From: Nitrospira_D sp035465795
GTDB lineage: Bacteria; Nitrospirota; Nitrospiria; Nitrospirales; Nitrospiraceae
NCBI RefSeq assembly: GCF_049546785.1
Contig: NZ_JBMWAN010000001.1
Coordinates: 434,001 to 498,000, forward strand
Length of the DNA stretch: 64,000 nt
Direction: 5' to 3'
The translations under genes and the position numbers were made by a program. Every line of letters begins with the position of its first letter. Within the stretch, counting starts at the first letter, position 1. The notes below the pieces were generated by a model, which was not told where the DNA came from, ran no database searches, and was given only the letters and a program-made list of their open reading frames with translations. Below are positions 43,190-53,527 of the stretch, one piece after another.

Positions 43190-44002
43190 TCAGTATTTCT
43201 CCGGAATGAAGGTCCTGCCCTTCAACGTCGCCTGGTCGTCGTATTTGTATTTCATCGATCGATCGGGCAGTGTCACTTTGTCGCGCTTCACCTTCTTATA
43301 AGGAATCAGACTGAGCAGATGGCTGATGCAGTTGAGGCGAGCACGCTTCTTGTCGTCAGACCGCACGATGTACCAGGGAGCATGTTTCGTGTGCGTCGCC
43401 TCCAGCATCCGGTCGCGAGCCCGCGAATACTCGTACCACTTCTCGAGTGACGGCAGGTCCATCGGGCTGAGTTTCCACTGGCGCAACGGGTCTTCAACAC
43501 GGGCCTGGAAACGCCGCCGCTGCTCCTCGTGGCTCACTTCGAGCCAATATTTGATGAGTATAATCCCGGCGTCCACGACGTATTTCTCAGATATCGGACA
43601 GAGTTCGAGGAACCGTTCGTATAGATCCTTGGAACAGAAGCCCATAACGTGCTCGACTCCGGCACGGTTGTACCAACTGCGATCCCAAATGATGATTTCA
43701 CCGGCCGCTGGAAAGTGAGGCATGTAGCGCTGAAGATGCATCTGGGTTTTCTCGCGATCCGAGGGGGCTGGGAGCGCCACCACGCGGAACACGCGCGGGC
43801 TGACGCGTTCGGTGATGGCGCGAATGGTGCCGCCCTTCCCGGCTCCGTCGCGCCCCTCAAATACCACCATGATCCGCAGGCCCTTCTGTTTGACCCAGTC
43901 CTGGAGAATACACAGCTCGGCCTGAAGCCTGCGCAGCTCTTCCTCATACTGCTTGCGTTTCAGCTTCGCTCCATTCTCTTTTTTGTCCTTATCCTTCGAC
44001 AT
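43190..44002 (-). CDS. ppk2: Polyphosphate kinase 2
   Basis: A 270-residue PPK2-family protein with Walker A GRDGAGKGG (50-58), a lid RVSPRVFRVVALPAPSDREK with its two Arg, and the Walker B-like WDRSWYNRAGVEHVMGF. It transfers phosphate between polyphosphate and nucleotides. One PPK2 domain of this length suggests class I (nucleoside diphosphate phosphorylation). GGAGG precedes the ATG. It is placed 48 bases after glgP, and so joins the polyphosphate reserve to the glycogen reserve. Confidence 0.93.
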   Translation of the reverse strand: MSKDKDKKENGAKLKRKQYEEELRRLQAELCILQDWVKQKGLRIMVVFEGRDGAGKGGTIRAITERVSPRVFRVVALPAPSDREKTQMHLQRYMPHFPAAGEIIIWDRSWYNRAGVEHVMGFCSKDLYERFLELCPISEKYVVDAGIILIKYWLEVSHEEQRRRFQARVEDPLRQWKLSPMDLPSLEKWYEYSRARDRMLEATHTKHAPWYIVRSDDKKRARLNCISHLLSLIPYKKVKRDKVTLPDRSMKYKYDDQATLKGRTFIPEKY

Positions 44003-44050
44003 GATGCGTCAACCTCCAATATGGATTCGCGCACATACCGCGCTCATTTG

Positions 44051-46522
44051 CTAGTCCACCGGGCAAGCCTTCACATTCCAGATGTCGGACGCGTATTCGG
44101 CGATAGTGCGGTCGCTGGAGAACTCTCCAGATCCGGCGACGTTCAGAATCACCTTGCGCGTCCACCCGTCCGGGTCGGCATAGAGGTCGCAGAGCCGCCG
44201 GTCAGCCTCGAGATAGGAGGTGAGGTCGGCCAGGTGCATGTAGTGATCTCCGCCGGTGAGCAGCGCATGCAGAAGCGGCGCGAACACACCCGGCTCGTTC
44301 CGGCTGAAGTAGTCGGAGGAGATCAGGTCCAACGCCGCCCTGGTCTCAGCCTCGTGCTCATAGTGCCAGTGCGGGCTGTACCAGCCCCGGATGCCTGCCA
44401 CCTGCTCCGCGGTCAGGCCGAACAGAAAGAAATTCTCTTCCCCGGCTTCTTCCGCCATCTCAATGGTCGCGCCGTCGCGTGTACCCAGCGTCAGCGCTCC
44501 GTTCATCATGAATTTCATGTTGCTCGTGCCGCTGGCTTCATAGCCGGCGGTGGAAATCTGGTTGGAGACATCGGAGGCCGGAATCAGCCGTTCCGCAAGG
44601 GACACGCAATACTCCGGCAGGAAGACGACCTTGAGTCTTCCGCGTACGACAGGATCTCCATCGATGGTGCCGGCCAGATTATTCAGGAATTTAATGACCA
44701 CTTTGGCCAAGTGATAGGCCGGTGCCGCTTTGCCGGCAAAGAAGAATGTCCGCGGAACCATCTTGAGGTCCGGATTGTCCCGCAGCCGGTTATACAGGAC
44801 GACGACGCGCAGCGCATTGAGGAGCTGGCGTTTGTATTCGTGGATGCGCTTCACATGACAATCAAAGATGGTGTCCGGATCAACGGTCTGTCCGGAGGTC
44901 GTCTTCAGCCACTGGGCAAAGCTGGCCTTTGCTTCGCGCTTCGCCTTTCGGAACGCGGCGCGCACCGCTTTCTCGTCGGCCAGCTTCTTGAGCTTGCCCA
45001 GTTGACTGAGATCAGTAATCCAGCCGTCGCCGATAGCCTCGGTAATCGTGTGCGAGAGCGCGGGATTGGCCAGCAACAGCCATCGTCTCGGCGTGACGCC
45101 GTTGGTCTTGTTGTTGAAACGCTCAGGATACATCTCGGCCAGATCCTTGACCGTCATCGATCGCAGGAGCCCGGAGTGAATGGCAGCCACGCCGTTGGTG
45201 CTGTGCGATCCGACAATGGCCAGATTAGCCATGCGGATCTTGCGGGCGCCTCCCTCTTCCACCAGGCTGATCCGTGCCAGGCGTCCTTCGTCCCCTGGGA
45301 AGCGGGTCCGCACCGCATCGAGCAGGCGGCGATTGATCTCATGAATAATTTCCAGATGACGAGGGAGCATGATTTCGAACCACTGATGCGGCCATTTTTC
45401 GAGGGCTTCGGGCAGCAGCGTGTGGTTGGTGTACGCGAGCGATCGTTGCGTCAGATCCCAGGCCTGGTCCCAGCCAAGGTGCGCGTCATCGAGCAGAATC
45501 CGCATGAGTTCGGGGACGGCCATCGCGGGATGCGTGTCGTTCAACTGGATGGCGACTTTCCCGGGAAGCGCATTCCAGTCGGTGTTGCCGCGACGAAAAC
45601 GTCGCACGAGATCCGCGAGCGAGCAGGCGACCAGGAAATACTCCTGCATGAACCGCAACCCCTGACCGCGAACCGTGGAATCGTCCGGATACAGCACGCG
45701 GGTGAGCGACTCGGCCCCCAGTGTGCCGGCAAATGCTGCTGTGAAATCACCGCTGCTGAACCGCTGAAAGTCGAAGTACTTCGGGACGGACGCAGCCCAG
45801 AGCCGGAGGGTATTGATGGTCTTGCCGCCGTACCCGACGACTGGACGATCGAAGGGAATGCCGATGAGGCTGGACGGCCGGCCGGGGACCAAGCGCAAGT
45901 CCCCCTCCCGCATCTCGACCGAACAGTTGAATTTCACCTCCACGGCTTCCTCGAGCCGGGGCACTTCCCAGGGATCAGGACGCCGCAACCAATTGTCCGG
46001 CTGTTCGCATTGCCAGCCGTCCTCGATCGCTTGCTTGAAGATCCCGTATTCGTAACGGAGTCCGTAACCCATGCCGGGAATTTGCAACGTCGCCATCGAA
46101 TCGATGAAGCACGCCGCCAACCGGCCAAGCCCGCCGTTCCCCAACCCGGCATCCGGCTCCATCTCGACAAGAGCCAGGGGGTCCACTCCCCTCATTTTCA
46201 TGGCCTCAAACGCCAACGAACCCAGGAGCGAGTTGGTAACATTGTTGGCAAGCGACCGGCCGAGCAGGAACTCCAACGACAGGTAATATACCCGTTTGGG
46301 ATTCTTCTGCTCGTACGTTCGTTCCGTCTTGAGCCAGCGCTGCGAAATTACATCGCGGAGGGCACGAGCCGCAGCCTCAAACTGTTCGCGCGGGTCGGCC
46401 TTCTTGGGATCGATCACATGGTCGAAGATCAGATGCCGTTCATAAAGCGCGTCTCTGGTGCCGGTAAACTGGATAGGGCCGCATCCGTATTGTTCAAGAA
46501 GGTCGTTCAGACGGTCTTTCAT
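44051..46522 (-). CDS. glgP: Glycogen/starch phosphorylase
   Basis: An 823-residue PLP enzyme that releases glucose 1-phosphate from alpha-1,4-glucan. Family features are VYYLSLEFLLGRSLANNV, GNGGLGRLAACFIDSMATL, KRIHEYKRQLLN, and EASGTSNMKFMMNG with the PLP lysine at residue 670. The N-terminal activation segment is short. A GGAGGTGAT site, almost exactly complementary to 16S rRNA, precedes the ATG. It lies between glgX and ppk2. Confidence 0.97.
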   Translation of the reverse strand: MKDRLNDLLEQYGCGPIQFTGTRDALYERHLIFDHVIDPKKADPREQFEAAARALRDVISQRWLKTERTYEQKNPKRVYYLSLEFLLGRSLANNVTNSLLGSLAFEAMKMRGVDPLALVEMEPDAGLGNGGLGRLAACFIDSMATLQIPGMGYGLRYEYGIFKQAIEDGWQCEQPDNWLRRPDPWEVPRLEEAVEVKFNCSVEMREGDLRLVPGRPSSLIGIPFDRPVVGYGGKTINTLRLWAASVPKYFDFQRFSSGDFTAAFAGTLGAESLTRVLYPDDSTVRGQGLRFMQEYFLVACSLADLVRRFRRGNTDWNALPGKVAIQLNDTHPAMAVPELMRILLDDAHLGWDQAWDLTQRSLAYTNHTLLPEALEKWPHQWFEIMLPRHLEIIHEINRRLLDAVRTRFPGDEGRLARISLVEEGGARKIRMANLAIVGSHSTNGVAAIHSGLLRSMTVKDLAEMYPERFNNKTNGVTPRRWLLLANPALSHTITEAIGDGWITDLSQLGKLKKLADEKAVRAAFRKAKREAKASFAQWLKTTSGQTVDPDTIFDCHVKRIHEYKRQLLNALRVVVLYNRLRDNPDLKMVPRTFFFAGKAAPAYHLAKVVIKFLNNLAGTIDGDPVVRGRLKVVFLPEYCVSLAERLIPASDVSNQISTAGYEASGTSNMKFMMNGALTLGTRDGATIEMAEEAGEENFFLFGLTAEQVAGIRGWYSPHWHYEHEAETRAALDLISSDYFSRNEPGVFAPLLHALLTGGDHYMHLADLTSYLEADRRLCDLYADPDGWTRKVILNVAGSGEFSSDRTIAEYASDIWNVKACPVD

Positions 46523-46643
46523 ATCACCTCCACGAACGCGTCACGAGTGTATGTTGTCGTCGGCCCGGACAGCGAGATTGCGCCCCCGGCTCATCTGCGC
46601 CGAAAATGCAGCCCTACCTCCATAGGGTTTGCTCACCGTATTG

Positions 46644-48746
46644 TTACCCAGCGGACGACGCTGAACTCTTCCCCGGTTCGACGCGCGCCAACAGGACCAC
46701 GACGGAACGCGCCTCAGCCCGGTAGGTATGACCGGGAAGCGAAGGCGCGGTCTTCCAGGGAACGATGTCGTGCGGCGAGTCGAGGGCGGTATCGATCCAT
46801 CGGCACCACTGGTCTCCGCTCCCTTCGTGCAGCGGCGGCAGTTCAAATTCCAGCGGCTCCCAATAGGCATTCAGAATAAAGTGAGAGAGGAGCTTTTCCC
46901 GGCGCAGCTCCACGGTAGCGGCAATGCTGTGGGAATGAGGGCCCCAGTCCGGTTGATGCAGCTTCACGCCGTGCCACGCCTTCGTCGCCTGCCGGATCAG
47001 CTGAGTGAGGCTCATCCGTTGGCGCTCGTGTTCAATGTCGCGCAAGAGCCGTCGGGCATTCAGCAGCGTCACAAACCGATGGACGTCGGCATGTTTGGCG
47101 ACCAAGGTCCAATCGAGCCAATTCGTTTCGTCGTCCAGGCAATAGGCGTTGTTGTTGCCACGCTGCGTGCGCCGCACTTCATCACCCATGAGAATCATGG
47201 GCATCCCCACCGAAAGCAACGTCACGGCCAGGAAATTCTTCACCTGGCGGTTCCGAAGCCGCTCGATGACCGGATCGTCGGTAGGTCCTTCAACGCCGCA
47301 GTTCCAGCTTTTGTTATCGTTAGTCCCGTCTCGGTTGTCTTCCCCGTTGGCCTCATTGTGCTTGCTATTGTAGGAGACCAGGTCGTTGAGCGTGAAACCG
47401 TCGTGACAGGTGACGAAATTCACGCTTTGCTCGGGCTCCCGTTCCTTGTGGCCATAGATTTCCTGGCTGCCCATGAAGCGGTCGGCGAAGCGGCTTACCG
47501 AGCCTTCTGCGCCGCGGAAGAAGTCACGGGCGTCGTCACGGAAGCGTCCGTTCCACTCTTTCCAACTATCCCCGATAAACGAGCCAACCTGGTACAGTCC
47601 TGCGGCGTCCCAGGCTTCCGCGATAAGTTTCGTCCCGGCCAGGGCGGGGTCTGATTCGATATCCCAGAGGATAGGAGGATTCTGCATCGGCTGACCGGCT
47701 TCGTCGCGGGCAAGGATCGAAGCCAGGTCGAACCGAAAACCGTCGACGTGCATCTCCTCCACCCAGTACCGGAGGCTATCCATGATCAACCGGCGGACAA
47801 TCGGTTGATTCGCGTTCAAGGTGTTGCCGGTTCCGGTGTAATTGCTGTACCGGGCCCGGTCCTCCTCGAGGAGGTAGTAGGCACTGTTTTCGAGACCCCG
47901 ATAGCAGAACGTGGGGCCGTCCTGGTGTGATTCGGCGGTATGGTTATAGACGACGTCAAGGATGACCTCGATGCCCGCCCGATGCAGAGCCTTGACCATG
48001 TCGCGGAATTCGTCCACTGCGCCGAGCGGATCCTGACGCGAGCTGTATGCCTGATGAGGTGCGAAGAACGAGACCGGCGCATAGCCCCAGTAATTGACAC
48101 GTCCCGGCGGGCAATCCTGAGGGTCGAATTGGAACACCGGCAGCAGTTCAACCGCGGTGATGCCGAGTTCCTGAAGGTATGGAATCTTCTCGATCAGACC
48201 GGCATACGTGCCGCGTGTTGTTTCACCCACGCCGGAACTGGGATGGCGCGTGAAGCCCCGCAGATGCATTTCGTACACGATGGTTCTCGCGGACGGCTGT
48301 TTGAGCGGCGCGTCACCCTCCCAATTGTACAGGGCCGTATCGACCACCACGCTCTTCATGGCGGATGCGCAATTATCCCCAGGCTTGGATGCCGCGATCC
48401 GGCCGTACTGTTTCGGCACTGCCACGGCCCTGCCATAGGGATCGATCAATACTTTTTGCGGGTCAAATCTCAATCCTCGCTGCGGTTCGGACGGCCCGTG
48501 CACACGGTAACCATAGATCTGACCCGCTTGCAGCCCGGGAACGAAGACGTGCCAGTAGTGATAGGTCAGATTCCTCCAAGGATCGAGGGAAATGACGGCG
48601 GCCGGCTTCGCATCATCCACGTGATCGAACAGCAGCAATTCCACCAGTGTGCTGCTCTTCGAAAACACGCTGAAGTTGCCCCCCTGAGGGGACACGGTCG
48701 CTCCGAGCGGAAAACTTTTCCCCGAATCGATCATCGCGGGTTTCAT
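46644..48746 (-). CDS. glgX: Glycogen debranching enzyme (isoamylase type)
   Basis: The 700-residue GH13 protein has an N-terminal CBM48 (GKSFPLGATVSPQGGNFSVFS...VHGPSEPQRGLRF) and the TIM barrel: EVILDVVYNHTAE, DGFRFDLASIL with nucleophile Asp, LIAEAWDAAG with acid Glu, and FVTCHDGFTLNDLV. It removes alpha-1,6 branches left by glgP. The frame starts far upstream in xfp; ATG 48746 (MKPAMIDSG) is preferred and lies 20 bases after the xfp stop. Confidence 0.95.
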   Translation of the reverse strand: MKPAMIDSGKSFPLGATVSPQGGNFSVFSKSSTLVELLLFDHVDDAKPAAVISLDPWRNLTYHYWHVFVPGLQAGQIYGYRVHGPSEPQRGLRFDPQKVLIDPYGRAVAVPKQYGRIAASKPGDNCASAMKSVVVDTALYNWEGDAPLKQPSARTIVYEMHLRGFTRHPSSGVGETTRGTYAGLIEKIPYLQELGITAVELLPVFQFDPQDCPPGRVNYWGYAPVSFFAPHQAYSSRQDPLGAVDEFRDMVKALHRAGIEVILDVVYNHTAESHQDGPTFCYRGLENSAYYLLEEDRARYSNYTGTGNTLNANQPIVRRLIMDSLRYWVEEMHVDGFRFDLASILARDEAGQPMQNPPILWDIESDPALAGTKLIAEAWDAAGLYQVGSFIGDSWKEWNGRFRDDARDFFRGAEGSVSRFADRFMGSQEIYGHKEREPEQSVNFVTCHDGFTLNDLVSYNSKHNEANGEDNRDGTNDNKSWNCGVEGPTDDPVIERLRNRQVKNFLAVTLLSVGMPMILMGDEVRRTQRGNNNAYCLDDETNWLDWTLVAKHADVHRFVTLLNARRLLRDIEHERQRMSLTQLIRQATKAWHGVKLHQPDWGPHSHSIAATVELRREKLLSHFILNAYWEPLEFELPPLHEGSGDQWCRWIDTALDSPHDIVPWKTAPSLPGHTYRAEARSVVVLLARVEPGKSSASSAG

Positions 48747-48766
48747 CCCGATGATGCTCCTTGCCC

Positions 48767-51175
48767 TCAGACGTTGTCCGCTTCCGTAGAGCCCCCTCGC
48801 CGCTTCGACGGCGCGCGCCGTCCCCATTGCCAGTCGGTGATTTCGGGCATATCTTCCCCATATGTGGAGATGTATTCTTTGTGCTCGAGCAGCTTGTCGC
48901 GAATGGCCTGCTTGGCATATGCAGCGCGGGACCCGAGCTGCGGCAGCCGGTCAATGACGTCCCCGGCGAGGTGAAAGCGGTCGAGATCGTTCATTACCAC
49001 CATGTCGAATGGCGTGCTCGTCGTGCCTTCTTCCTTGTAGCCGCGCACGTGCAGATTCTTGTGATTTGTCCGCCGGTACGTGAGCCGGTGGATCAACCAC
49101 GGGTAGCCGTGGAAGGCAAACACGATCGGCTTATCCTTGGTAAAGAGCGCATCGAAGTCCCCGTCCGAGAGCCCATGCGGGTGCTCGCTCTTCGGTTGCA
49201 GTTTCATCAGATTGACGATGTTGATGACGCGGATCTTCAATGTCGGGAGATACTGGCGGAATAAGTCCACAGCAGCCAGCGTCTCCAGCGTCGGCACATC
49301 GCCGCAGCAGGCCATGACGACATCGGGGTCTCCCCCCTTGTCATTGCTGGCCCATTCCCAAATTCCGATGCCCGCGCTGCAGTGCCTGATCGCCTCGTCC
49401 ATCGTCAACCATTGCGGGGCCGGCTGCTTGCCGGCGACGATCACATTGACGTAATTGCGGCTGCGTAGGCAGTGATCGGTGACTGACAGGAGCGTGTTCG
49501 CATCCGGCGGGAGATACACGCGCACGACCTCCGCCTTCTTGTTCACCACGTGATCGATAAATCCTGGGTCCTGGTGACTAAATCCGTTGTGATCCTGCCG
49601 CCAGACGTGGGAGGACAACAGATAATTGAGGGAGGCGATCGGCCGCCGCCAGGGAATGTCATGACAGACCTTCAGCCACTTGGCGTGCTGATTGAACATC
49701 GAGTCGATAATATGGATGAATGCCTCATAGCAGGAAAAGAACCCGTGCCGGCCGGTTAAGAGATAGCCTTCCAGCCAACCCTGACACTGGTGCTCGCTGA
49801 GCATCTCCATCACCCGGCCGTCAGGCGCCAAGTGGTCGTCATAAGGAAACCTGTCCGCCATCCAGGCGCGATTCGTGACCTCCAGCGCATCCTGCCAGCG
49901 ATTTGAATTGTTCTCATCCGGACTGAAGAGGCGGAAGTTCCGGCTGTCCATATTGAGTTTCATCGTATCGCGCAGAAACTTACCCATCAGCCTGGTGGAC
50001 TCGGCTGCGACAGCACCGGGTTTCGCCACCTTGACGGCATAGTCGCGGAAATCGGGCAACCGCAGATCCCTCAGCAGCAGGCCACCGTTGGCGTGTGGAT
50101 TGGCGCTCATCCGACGCTCGCCCTTGGGCGCGAGTTCAGCCAGTTCGGATGTTAATCGCCCGGTTTTATCGAACAGCTCCTCCGGCTTGTAGCTCTTCAT
50201 CCACTTCTCAAGAATCTTCACATGCGCGGGCTTTTCATGCATTTCCCCCATCGGCACCTGGTGGCTGCGCCAGTAGCCCTCGGTCCGTTTGCCGTCGATT
50301 TCCTTCGGGCAGGTCCACCCCTTGGGCGAACGAAGGATGATCATCGGCCAGCGAGGTCTCTCCTTGACACCGTTCTTCCTGGCCTGATTTTGGATGCGGC
50401 GTATTTCGTCCAAGCAGGTATCGACTGTGGCAGCCATGAGCTGATGCATCTTGGCCGGATCACTGCCCTCGACAAAATGGGGCATGTAGCCGTAGCCGCG
50501 AAAGAGGTGATCCAATTCTTCGTGGCTGATACGAGCCAGCACGCAGGGATTGGCGATCTTGTACCCGTTCAGATGCAGGATCGGCAGCACGGCTCCGTCG
50601 GTCGCCGGGTTGAGGAACTTGTTGGAGTGCCAGGACGTCGCCAATGGTCCGGTTTCGGCCTCGCCGTCGCCGACGACACAGGCGACGATCAGGTCGGGAT
50701 TGTCATACGCAGCCCCGTACGCGTGCGAGACCGCATACCCCAGTTCGCCGCCTTCGTGTATTGAGCCGGGAGTCTCGGGCGCCACGTGGCTGGGAATGCC
50801 TCCGGGGAACGAGAACTGCTTAAACAGCCGCTTCAAGCCCTCTTCGTCTTGCGCGATGTTCGGATAGACCTCCGAGTAGGTGCCTTCCATATAGGCATTG
50901 GCGACAATGCCGGGACCGCCGTGGCCCGGACCGATAATGTAGATCATGCTGAGGTCCCGCTGCTTGATCGCACGGTTCAGATGGGCATAGACGAAATTCA
51001 ATCCCGGTGTAGTGCCCCAATGACCGAGCAGGCGGGGTTTTATGTGCTCTTTCTTCAACGGCTTTTTCAGCAAGGGGTTGTCATAGAGATAAATCTGCCC
51101 CACCGACAGATAGTTGGCTGCGCGCCAGTAGGCATCAATGAGCTTGAGTTCCTTGTCCGCCAACGCCTTTGCCAT
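48767..51175 (-). CDS. xfp: Phosphoketolase (xylulose-5-P/fructose-6-P)
   Basis: An 802-residue TPP enzyme, standard length. It carries GPGHGGPGIVANAYMEGTY (84 onward), VVGDGEAETGPLATSWHSNKF with the TPP-binding motif, LRSPKGWTCP and LGLSDGDF-like tail residues PHGLSDGDFDALFT. It cleaves xylulose 5-phosphate (or fructose 6-phosphate) with phosphate to acetyl phosphate plus glyceraldehyde 3-phosphate (or erythrose 4-phosphate). AckA, encoded 56 bases upstream, converts acetyl phosphate to acetate and ATP. GAAGGGAG precedes the ATG. Confidence 0.97.
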   Translation of the reverse strand: MAKALADKELKLIDAYWRAANYLSVGQIYLYDNPLLKKPLKKEHIKPRLLGHWGTTPGLNFVYAHLNRAIKQRDLSMIYIIGPGHGGPGIVANAYMEGTYSEVYPNIAQDEEGLKRLFKQFSFPGGIPSHVAPETPGSIHEGGELGYAVSHAYGAAYDNPDLIVACVVGDGEAETGPLATSWHSNKFLNPATDGAVLPILHLNGYKIANPCVLARISHEELDHLFRGYGYMPHFVEGSDPAKMHQLMAATVDTCLDEIRRIQNQARKNGVKERPRWPMIILRSPKGWTCPKEIDGKRTEGYWRSHQVPMGEMHEKPAHVKILEKWMKSYKPEELFDKTGRLTSELAELAPKGERRMSANPHANGGLLLRDLRLPDFRDYAVKVAKPGAVAAESTRLMGKFLRDTMKLNMDSRNFRLFSPDENNSNRWQDALEVTNRAWMADRFPYDDHLAPDGRVMEMLSEHQCQGWLEGYLLTGRHGFFSCYEAFIHIIDSMFNQHAKWLKVCHDIPWRRPIASLNYLLSSHVWRQDHNGFSHQDPGFIDHVVNKKAEVVRVYLPPDANTLLSVTDHCLRSRNYVNVIVAGKQPAPQWLTMDEAIRHCSAGIGIWEWASNDKGGDPDVVMACCGDVPTLETLAAVDLFRQYLPTLKIRVINIVNLMKLQPKSEHPHGLSDGDFDALFTKDKPIVFAFHGYPWLIHRLTYRRTNHKNLHVRGYKEEGTTSTPFDMVVMNDLDRFHLAGDVIDRLPQLGSRAAYAKQAIRDKLLEHKEYISTYGEDMPEITDWQWGRRAPSKRRGGSTEADNV

Positions 51176-51231
51176 GCCGTGCTCCCTTCCCGGTTATTGC
51201 CAGGGCTCAACTTGCATCGAGCGCCGATGGC

Positions 51232-52458
51232 TTATGACTGCAGACCGTTCACACATCTGACCGTTTCCCTGGCGATCCAGGTTTCCTCATCCGCCGCGAC
51301 CACATAGGCCGCAAGCGGCGATCCATCCGCGCTGATCTGCGCCGCCCCGCCTGGCGCCAGCCCCACCGCCGCACGATTACGCTCAGGACTGAGCCTCAGG
51401 CCGCACCACTCCATCCCATCACAAATCCGCCGCCGAATTTCCGGCGCGTGTTCCCCGATGCCGCCGCCGAACACGAGGGCATCCGCGCCACCCAAGACAG
51501 CCAGGTATGCGCCGAGATACTTGCGCACCCGATAGCAGAAGAGCTCGATAGCAAACTCCGCCCGTTGGTCCCGTTCCTGTTCTGCCGCGCGGAGCAACTC
51601 CCGCATATCATTCGAGAAACCAGACAACCCGAGAAGGCCTGACCGCTCGTTGAGCCAACGCTCAACTTCAGCCGCCTCCACCCTCTCCCGCCCGGACAGG
51701 TAACTGACGATGGAGGCATCCACATCGCCCGAGCGGGTCCCCATCACCAATCCCTCCAACGGCGTGAACCCCATCGAGGTATCGACCGACCGGCCTTGGG
51801 CGATCGCCGCGACGGAGCAGCCATTGCCCAACTGCAGGGTGATGAGACGCGCCTGCTCGAGCGGATGTCCCGTGCAGGCCGCGTAGCCATGCGAGAGCGA
51901 CGCGTGGGCAATCCCGTGAAACCCGTAACGGCGGATGCGGTGCCGGTCAGCCAATTCCGTGGGAAGCGCATACCGTCTGGCCACTTCAGGCATGTTCCGA
52001 TGAAAAGCCGTGTCGAAAACGGCCACCATCGGAAGCGCAGGGCCCAACAACGCTCTGGCCCCGCGTATCCCTGCAAGACAGGAAGGATTGTGCAACGGCG
52101 CCAACTCGGACAATGCGTCGATTCCGGCCTCAACCTCCCCGGTGATCAACGTAGGGGTCACGTACTGCTCTCCTCCATGCACCACCCGATGCCCGACCGC
52201 TTCGATCTGGCCGAGTGACCCGGCCAGCCGATCAAACACCTCGCGCAACGCCCCGGCATGGTTGCCGATCTCCAAGGCGGCCGTCGAACGCTCTCCACCC
52301 TGCCCGGTCACATCGATCGTTGCGACGCCCCCGATGCCTTTGACGTGGCCCTCGATCAACGCCGGCTGAACCCTCAGAACGCCGCCCGACTCTTCAGCCA
52401 CGTCCACGAGCCGAAATTTGATCGACGAACTTCCGCTGTTGACGACAAGAACGTGCAT
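51232..52458 (-). CDS. ackA: Acetate kinase
   Basis: A 408-residue ASKHA kinase that makes ATP from acetyl phosphate. The motifs are VLVVNSGSSSIKFRLVD at the N-terminus, GHRVVHGGEQY, RYGFHGIAHASLSHGYA, LGNGCSVAAI, MGTRSGDVDASIV and FGGGIGEHAPEIR. Codons before 52458 are out of family register, so the ATG giving MHVLVVNSG was chosen. It stands between fba and xfp, forming a phosphoketolase-acetate kinase pair. Confidence 0.96.
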   Translation of the reverse strand: MHVLVVNSGSSSIKFRLVDVAEESGGVLRVQPALIEGHVKGIGGVATIDVTGQGGERSTAALEIGNHAGALREVFDRLAGSLGQIEAVGHRVVHGGEQYVTPTLITGEVEAGIDALSELAPLHNPSCLAGIRGARALLGPALPMVAVFDTAFHRNMPEVARRYALPTELADRHRIRRYGFHGIAHASLSHGYAACTGHPLEQARLITLQLGNGCSVAAIAQGRSVDTSMGFTPLEGLVMGTRSGDVDASIVSYLSGRERVEAAEVERWLNERSGLLGLSGFSNDMRELLRAAEQERDQRAEFAIELFCYRVRKYLGAYLAVLGGADALVFGGGIGEHAPEIRRRICDGMEWCGLRLSPERNRAAVGLAPGGAAQISADGSPLAAYVVAADEETWIARETVRCVNGLQS

Positions 52459-52498
52459 GTTGCAGCTGCCGATTAGAGACGGAATCCGCACAGGTTAG

Positions 52499-53527
52499 TC
52501 ATCGTGCAACTGCCCCCTCCAGCGCGGCGGTATATCGTCCAAGCGCGGCGGCACCGTTGCACTTGGCCCGATGATAGAACGACTGCTGGCCTGCCTGAAA
52601 CTGCTCCGCCTTGCCCTGCCACGCCTGCAGCGCCTGGTCCTGAAGCGCCCGACCGTAGGAAAAGCTGACTTTCCAGGGGCGCGGCAGATCCAGCCTATTG
52701 ATGGCGTTGAGATGCTTGGTCGCGAGGACATCGCTTTGACCGCCGGACAGGAACACGATACCGGGAACCGCGGCCGGAACATGCCGGCGCAGGCAACGCA
52801 ATGTCGCTGTGGCAACCTCGTCGACCGAAGCCTGGTTCGGACAGGACTTTCCTGAGATGATCATGCTGGGCTTGAGCAGCATCTGCTCCAGGACTATCCG
52901 CTGATCGTAGAGCGCGTTGAAGACCGCGTGAAGGACGCAACCGGTCACCTCCTCGCACCGTTCGATCGTATGACCACCGTCCATGAGCACTTCGGGCTCA
53001 ACGATGGGCACAAGGCCCGCTTCCTGGCACAGTGCCGCATAACGGCCCAGCGCGTGGGCGTTCACGTTGATGCACGTGGAGCTCGGGAGCTGCTCCGTAA
53101 CCCGAATGACCGCACGCCACTTGGCAAAGCGGGCGCCCAGGCCGTAGTATTCCTTCAGGCGGTCGCGCAACCCGTCCAGCCCTTCCGTAACGGTCTCGTC
53201 GGAGGCACCGGCCAGCGGCTTGGCCCCCGTATCCACCTTGATCCCCGGGATGATGCCTTGCTTCGTCAGCACCTCGGTAAGGGGGATGCCGGAGGAGCTG
53301 TTCTGACGGATGGTTTCGTCGTATAAGATGGCACCGCTGATGAACTCTCCGGCGCCCGGTGTCGTAAAAAACATTTCGCGATAGGTCCGCCGGCTGTCGG
53401 CGGTGGATTCGATGTGGAGCGCGCTCAATCGCTTCGTGACGGTGGGGACCGTTTCGTCTGCCGCCAGGATGCCTTTTCCCTCGGCGACCAGCGCTCTCGC
53501 CGTCTGCTCCAGGTCTTGTCTTGCCAT
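52499..53527 (-). CDS. fba: Fructose-bisphosphate aldolase, class I
   Basis: A 342-residue class I aldolase of the animal/plant-type family: LVAEGKGILAADETVPTVTKRL (GKGILAADE motif), TPGAGEFISGAILYDETI, KVDTGAKPL, FAKWRAVI, PIVEPEVLMDGGH and LEQMLLKPSMII with the Schiff-base lysine, then FLSGGQSDVLATKHLNAIN. It splits fructose 1,6-bisphosphate reversibly. ATG 53527 (MARQDLEQTARAL) has AAGGAG in front. It is the first gene of the minus-strand carbon operon and diverges from the PPi-PFK gene. Confidence 0.96.
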   Translation of the reverse strand: MARQDLEQTARALVAEGKGILAADETVPTVTKRLSALHIESTADSRRTYREMFFTTPGAGEFISGAILYDETIRQNSSSGIPLTEVLTKQGIIPGIKVDTGAKPLAGASDETVTEGLDGLRDRLKEYYGLGARFAKWRAVIRVTEQLPSSTCINVNAHALGRYAALCQEAGLVPIVEPEVLMDGGHTIERCEEVTGCVLHAVFNALYDQRIVLEQMLLKPSMIISGKSCPNQASVDEVATATLRCLRRHVPAAVPGIVFLSGGQSDVLATKHLNAINRLDLPRPWKVSFSYGRALQDQALQAWQGKAEQFQAGQQSFYHRAKCNGAAALGRYTAALEGAVAR